A stretch of DNA of 64,000 nucleotides from positions 310,001 through 374,000 of the forward strand of contig MU394072.1 in assembly GCA_022578605.1 (NCBI GenBank), written 5' to 3'. Of this stretch, positions 59,551 to 64,000 are shown in pieces (positions within the stretch are counted from its first letter, which is position 1; each line of letters opens with the position of its first letter). This DNA is from Camillea tinctor. Taxonomy: Eukaryota; Ascomycota; Sordariomycetes; Xylariales; Xylariaceae. The notes below the pieces were generated by a model that ran no database searches, was not told the origin of the DNA, and worked only from the letters and a program-made list of their open reading frames with translations. A program made the position numbers and the translations under genes.

Positions 59551-61533
59551 TCACTTGGCCGCGGGTATAGACGGCTCATCTTGTGTTTCCGGATCAGGCC
59601 GGACATGACTTGAGGTTGTAGGTTCGGAACAAGGTTGTGCACCAACCTTCGACTGTATTGAGAGATCTAGCCCATTATCGTCAAGTAGCTCTTTAGTCTT
59701 ATTTGGGTCTGATGGCTGGCCCTCAGTGGCCGACTCTGCCGAACCTGCAGACGAACGTTTCTTCTTAGAGAATATGTTGACGGTGGGTCTTGGTATCGAA
59801 GGCATTTGTGGGATCTGCGTTGGTATGATTGACTTGAAGCTCGGACCTGAGGGCATCTCAGGCATTTTAGTGGGGACGTAAGATTTCACCCCAGTTCCAG
59901 CTTGTTGAGCTATGCCCATCAAATAGCGCATGTATGTGGTCTTTTGGACCTCTTTGGTCTCTGCTATAGGCGGAGTCTCTTCATCGTCGTCCGGCAATGG
60001 CACGGCAGCGGCAGCCGCGGCAATATCTAAGGGTGACTCGTCCGGAAGATCAATGTTCTGATCGTTATCCATTAGACTCTCTGTTGACATGTCTACACCA
60101 CTAGTGATACCATCTGTTCGTGGAACCTCGTTGCCATCTTCCGTAGTAGCGACGAGTTGCTCCACCGATTCAGGAGGTAATGGTACTGCAAACTGAGGGT
60201 CGTCGACAATGTCGGAATCGGCATTGAACCATCTCACCACGAGGGAACTTGCTTCCTCTGTCATCTGCTCGTACTCTTGATTCTTGTCCCGAACAAACAT
60301 GCTAACATGGGCATCCACTTCATCCTCCGTCTTTTTGATGACTTGGCGTGAGAATATACGATAGGCTTTGTGGTCGTTCGTAGGCACAGCGCAGAATGTG
60401 CGTTCCGGGACGAAGTAGCCCCCACTCCACATGCCGTTCTCACCGAGGGATGTGTAGAAATCATGAATGCCGATGCCCTCGAGCGATGCCATACGTTCCA
60501 ACCTTCGGTTCAATTCCTGTTGCTTCATGAGCGTCCCCACGAATGTGAAGTGATCTGATAAATATTCAAAGGACCGCCCGACATTTCCACGGTTGATATA
60601 TGCCAGCCCCTGACTAAGTGTGTCAATGCTTTGTTGGTAGCCCTCCTTGATTGACTCCTTATTGAGATTGCGCATACTTCGCATTCCATTCAAGATATGT
60701 TGCCGGTTCATGTAAGCTGCCACACCTCCAGCAGCGATGGCACCAACAGTGCCTGTATGCACTGCGACAATCTGCCAGCCTTGCCAAGCTGGGTTCGTGG
60801 ACCTCTTCGAGGGAAGGCTAGCCGCTGTTCGCTTGAAAGCTGACTTGCTTAGAACTGCCGGAGCCGCTGATAATGCTGTCATGACGTTGAACACACTGCT
60901 AACTTTCTGGTAATTCGAGAATGCGCCATAAACAAACATTGACCGCGCGAGGCCATTGAAAGGAGTATCGAACGTTAGAATCCCTTGAATTAGAGGGAAG
61001 ATAGGCGATTCCCCCTTGTTATTGACCATCCTCTCATTCAAGACAAGAAATAGGGAATCTGACGCGACGAAACCCCTTCGCATTGGTTAGATGCATTTTC
61101 TTATCATAAAAGAAGGTTCAAGAACTTACCCCATAGAATGTGCCACCAGAATAACACCAACATCCCGATCATGAGGCGGCCATGGTTTATCGCAATGTGC
61201 CTTTCGCACCTCCATAACCCTTTCCTTCAGCCTATTAACATTAGTCTTCCAACTATTCTTATGTGCGTGTCACGACAGGGGATGTTACCATGAGAGAAAA
61301 GCTTCGGTGCATTGACCCAATTCCCCCTTCGTCTCGTACTTCGGATACACGGTAGACTCTACATTATGATCTGGGAGCTTCTTCGCAACCTGTGCCTTCA
61401 GATCAAATGGAAAACTACGAAATGTATCATCGTTCCCCTATTGAAGCATTAGCTAACCACTAAACTGTGTCCCCTGCCTTGTCTCACTCGCCTTGAACCC
61501 GTGGATAAAACAGAGCAAAAGTGTTCGCGGCAT
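59551..61533 (-). CDS. Alpha/beta-hydrolase (lipase-like serine esterase, DUF676-type)
   Basis: Minus-strand model: exons 61533-61492, 61437-61289, 61231-61130 and 61075-59551; introns of 54, 57 and 54 bp; 605 residues. The first intron appears to be GC-AG (AAG/GCGAGT to AATAG), because only that splice keeps MPRTLLLCFIHGFK joined to GNDDTFRSFPFDLK. The nucleophile elbow is VILVAHSMGGF with S96, assembled across the third intron. Then LTFDTPFNGLA, typical of fungal relatives that pass a Ser-His-Asp triad; the other triad members were not assigned. Hydrophobic GTVGAIAAGGVAAYM near 205 could be a membrane-associated helix. Residues ~380-605 are acidic, then Pro/Ser-rich low complexity. Convergent with the radical-enzyme fusion, about 300 bases apart. 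Biological role unknown. Confidence 0.83.
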
Positions 61534-62349
61534 TTTCTCTGGAAGGATGTATAAGAAGAGTGAAATGGATATTAGGTATGAACAACGAATTATTCGATTC
61601 CTTTAGGTTGAGTATGTCCAAGAGTCTATAGAGGAAGGGCAAGCCACGTTTAAAAAGCCACCGCGTTCTAGACAAAGACTCTCGCCATCTCTGTCGCACC
61701 CTCCAAGTTGCCTTCCGCAACGTCATACAACGTCATCATCCCATACATGTTCTGTAATATCTTGATTTCTAGTGAAACTAAGTGCTTAGAAGCCTATTAT
61801 GTCCTTCTTTTTTCAGGGGTCGCTAGTCTGAATACTGCGATGCATGGTGCCGCCAACATGAAAATTGATGAAGCTATTTTGAATCACTTGCTAAATCGTA
61901 GTACTTCGATATCTAGAAATCGACTTCTGCTAATTCAAGCGCGCAGTTTGATAAATTTGGGGCTCTCGCGATAGTCATGTCGATATTTCACTATGGTCGT
62001 GAATGTAGTTTTGGGCAAAATAACGCAATCGTTGGCCATCAGGCGCACAACTAAAATACATGTACATGTTATGTAGCAGAACTTTTGTAATTCAAAATCC
62101 AAACTAGAACAAAAATAAAAGAAAAGATATCAAGACGAACAGATATTACAAGACGGAGACGTGTAGTCATATCCCATGAAACAAAATATCCAATTAGCGT
62201 ACCCCTTTTTTCAAAAAGGAATCCATATCAGAAACCCACTCGTTGCCAAGTACAAGACAGTGAAATATTACAGGACCGTATCAAACATTACAACATTATG
62301 TACCCCGTTTCGTACAGGAGAAACTACATAGAAGAAAAAGGGAGGCACA
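61534..62349. other. Intergenic region between two minus-strand genes
   Basis: This is the promoter of the hydrolase gene followed by the 3' flank of the DUF3659/LEA-like gene. AT-rich from ~61,980. The 88-codon plus frame at 61708-61974 has no recognisable motif. Confidence 0.5.
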
Positions 62350-64000
62350 CTATTTCTTCTTTCCAGTGATGGGAGCGAGAATGGACCCAAGTCCAAGACC
62401 GTCTAGGACCTTAGTGAGCCCGAGTCCGCCGAGGAGGTTGTTCACTAGACCTCCCAGGCCCAGGCCGTTGAGCAGCTTTCCGACGAGCCCCAGTACACCG
62501 CTTAGCAGCAAGCCGACGGCGGCGAGAATCTGGAAGAGCGGCTCGGAGAGCAGGCCCCAGAGGGGGTTGATGCCCTTCTTGGCATGGGGCATGTCCTCGA
62601 GCTTGCGCTTCGCGTTCTCGATGGTCTCGGTCACGGTGCCCGTGAGTTCCTTGAGCAGTTCCGCGAGCCGGTACTCCTCCGGTGTGGCCTCGCGCGCTGC
62701 CGTCTTGTGCTTCGCGTTGGCCGAGATGCGACCGTCGGGGTCGAGACCCCGGATCACGCCGTTGGCCTCCGTTAGGATCTTGCCGCCCTCCTCGATCAGT
62801 GGGCGTACCTGCTTCACGAGCTCTTCCTCGTCGCGCTCGTCTTCGGGCTTGCGCTCCTCAGCGTCGATTCTCTGTGCGTGTGTGTTAATAGACTTATTCA
62901 TTCCACAAGTGGTAAATCGTAAGTAGGTGGGGGTTGGTAGCACTTACGTCGACAATCATCTTGCAGATCGGCTTGATCTTGTCGAGCGACTGCTCGATAC
63001 AGAAGGCAATTTGGCCGGCGATCTTGCGGTCCTGCTCCTGTTGCAGGCGGGCAGCTTTCTCATCCTCGCTCTCCTCGGGTTCGGGTTCGGGCTCAGGTTC
63101 GGGCTCCGGGATCTCCTCAAGGAGAGAGCAATGACCGAGGGTAGTGCCCTTTTGGTCGACGACATCGCCGTCATCATCAATCTTCTTACCCGCGCATTGG
63201 CTTAGAATGCCGCTCGTAAGTTTACCCATGATGTCGCCGTTCTCGTCAACGACGTTACCCTCACGGTTAACCTTGCGGCCAGACATGGGGTTGATGTCCT
63301 TGGGGACCTCGGGCTCTTCCCAACGTTCCGCATGACCAAGAACGTTACCGTTCTTGTCACAGATGTCACCATCATCATCGACAGGGCGACCATAAAGGAC
63401 CTTCGGATCACCAGAGACCAAGCGACCCACAACGTCTCCACCTGGGGTGACCACCTTGCCCTCCTTGGTGACCGTGCAGCCAGGAAGTTCAGTGAAGGGG
63501 CCTTCTTTCATGCCCTCACGCTCGGCCTCGGGGATCAACTCACACTTGCCGATGACATCGCCGCCCTCGTTCCGGATGAAGCCATTCTTGTCGCACATCT
63601 TGCCAACTAGGCGCTGAATATTGCCCTCGATGACGCGACCGTAGATATCGCCGTGCTTGTCCACCGCGTTTCCGGCCTTGTTGATGCGCTTGCCGGCCAA
63701 AGCAGACATGTCGATTTCGGGCTCAGGCTCGGGCTCTTCGGGCTCCCAGCGCTCAGCGCGGCCGAGAAGATTGCCCGCCTTATCTAGGATATCACCGTCG
63801 GCATCAACTGGCTTGCCCTTGAGCTTCTTAGCGTCGCCCTCGACGACAATACCGATTTGCTCCCCATTGGAGATAACCTTGCCGTCATCGCCGACGATAG
63901 CATCAGGGAAGTCCTCGAACGGAGATGGCTCCTTGACATCTTCCCGCTCGTTGTCCGGGAGGGGCTCTGCCTTACCAATCACCTTACCAGCATCGTTGAA
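62350..64000 (-). CDS. DUF3659/LEA-like repeat protein (partial, continues past the window)
   Basis: Minus-strand, 5' end missing: exon 62948 to beyond 64000, intron 62947-62872 (76 bp, GTAAGT to GCACAG), last exon 62871-62350. The frame remains open to the window edge (FNDAGKVIGKAEPLPD), so no start is given. The visible ~525 residues contain repeated modules built on GKPVDADGDILDKAGNLLG and GRRVNxxGNVVDENGD-like units, often ending in GHAERWEEPE or GKCELIPEAER. This pattern is typical of the DUF3659 repeats found in long fungal proteins often annotated as LEA-domain proteins. An EPEPEPEPEPEE linker precedes a helical segment (IAFCIEQSLDKIKPICKMIVD). The C-terminal end is a Gly/Leu-rich hydrophobic region (LLSGVLGLVGKLLNGLGLGG). 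Role uncertain; structural or stress function is inference. Confidence 0.88.

Noticed and set aside
62366..62926. 186-codon plus-strand frame opposite the DUF3659/LEA-like gene
   Set aside because: Ser/Pro/Arg-rich composition is the expected antisense of the Gly/Leu/Glu-rich coding strand. The minus-strand gene has a proper intron and repeats.
63070..63115. Tandem GGTTCGGGCTC-like repeat considered as a mobile or CRISPR-like repeat
   Set aside because: It encodes the in-frame Pro-Glu linker of the DUF3659/LEA-like protein; no spacers are present.

Overview
The window is nuclear DNA of a filamentous ascomycete, most likely a Sordariomycete. The evidence is the short (about 50-180 bp) GT-AG introns and the gene families: HET incompatibility protein, FunK1 kinase, NACHT/ankyrin relic, DUF3659/LEA-like repeat protein, secreted DPP IV and a NIS1-like secreted protein. 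Small TA-flanked inverted-repeat elements, RIP-like transition decay and scattered TAGGTAGG tracts agree. The order is a guess; no species is named.

Layout. 1.6-4.4 kb: a BYE1-like PHD/TFIIS-M/SPOC transcription regulator. 5.4-6.0 kb: a small secreted NIS1-like protein. 6.7-8.5 kb: a FunK1 kinase (minus). 10.2-11.0 kb: an orphan with a C-terminal Cys/His cluster. 11.8-15.8 kb: a dead NACHT/ankyrin gene interrupted by a 548-bp MITE. 18.8-21.5 kb: a long coiled-coil protein. 21.5-28 kb: gene-empty, AT-rich DNA holding a second MITE. 28.0-33.0 kb: two orphan proteins. 33.7-36.0 kb: an FHA-domain Ser/Thr kinase. 37.1-39.5 kb: dipeptidyl peptidase IV. 39.8-41.0 kb: a vWA-like protein. 44.0-46.4 kb: a HET protein. 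47.2-48.0 kb: a four-exon DUF6699-like protein. 50.6-51.0 kb: a glycine-rich repeat protein. 51-55.3 kb: gene-empty. 55.3-59.3 kb: the outstanding gene of the window. 59.6-61.5 kb: a serine hydrolase with a probable GC-AG intron. 62.3-64 kb: a DUF3659/LEA-like protein that runs off the right end.

The main discovery candidate is the four-exon gene at 55273-59253. Its 1183-residue product joins an N-terminal DyP-type haem peroxidase domain (about residues 1-305) to a complete glycyl radical enzyme (about 330-1183). The enzyme part has an active-site Cys (GCYEP, C770) and a C-terminal glycyl loop (RMGGW, G1157). One uninterrupted 746-codon exon crosses the boundary, so the fusion is not a gene-model artefact. 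An enzyme class destroyed by oxygen, tethered to a peroxide-consuming haem domain in a mould, suggests an oxidant-protected or peroxidase-coupled radical enzyme. No radical-SAM activase was found in the window.

The genes do not form an obvious pathway cluster. The mix of defence/allorecognition genes (HET, NACHT/ankyrin relic, FunK1), secreted proteins and long AT-rich stretches fits a fast-evolving accessory region. Splice sites were read by eye from frame continuity and GT/AG consensus, without transcript support.
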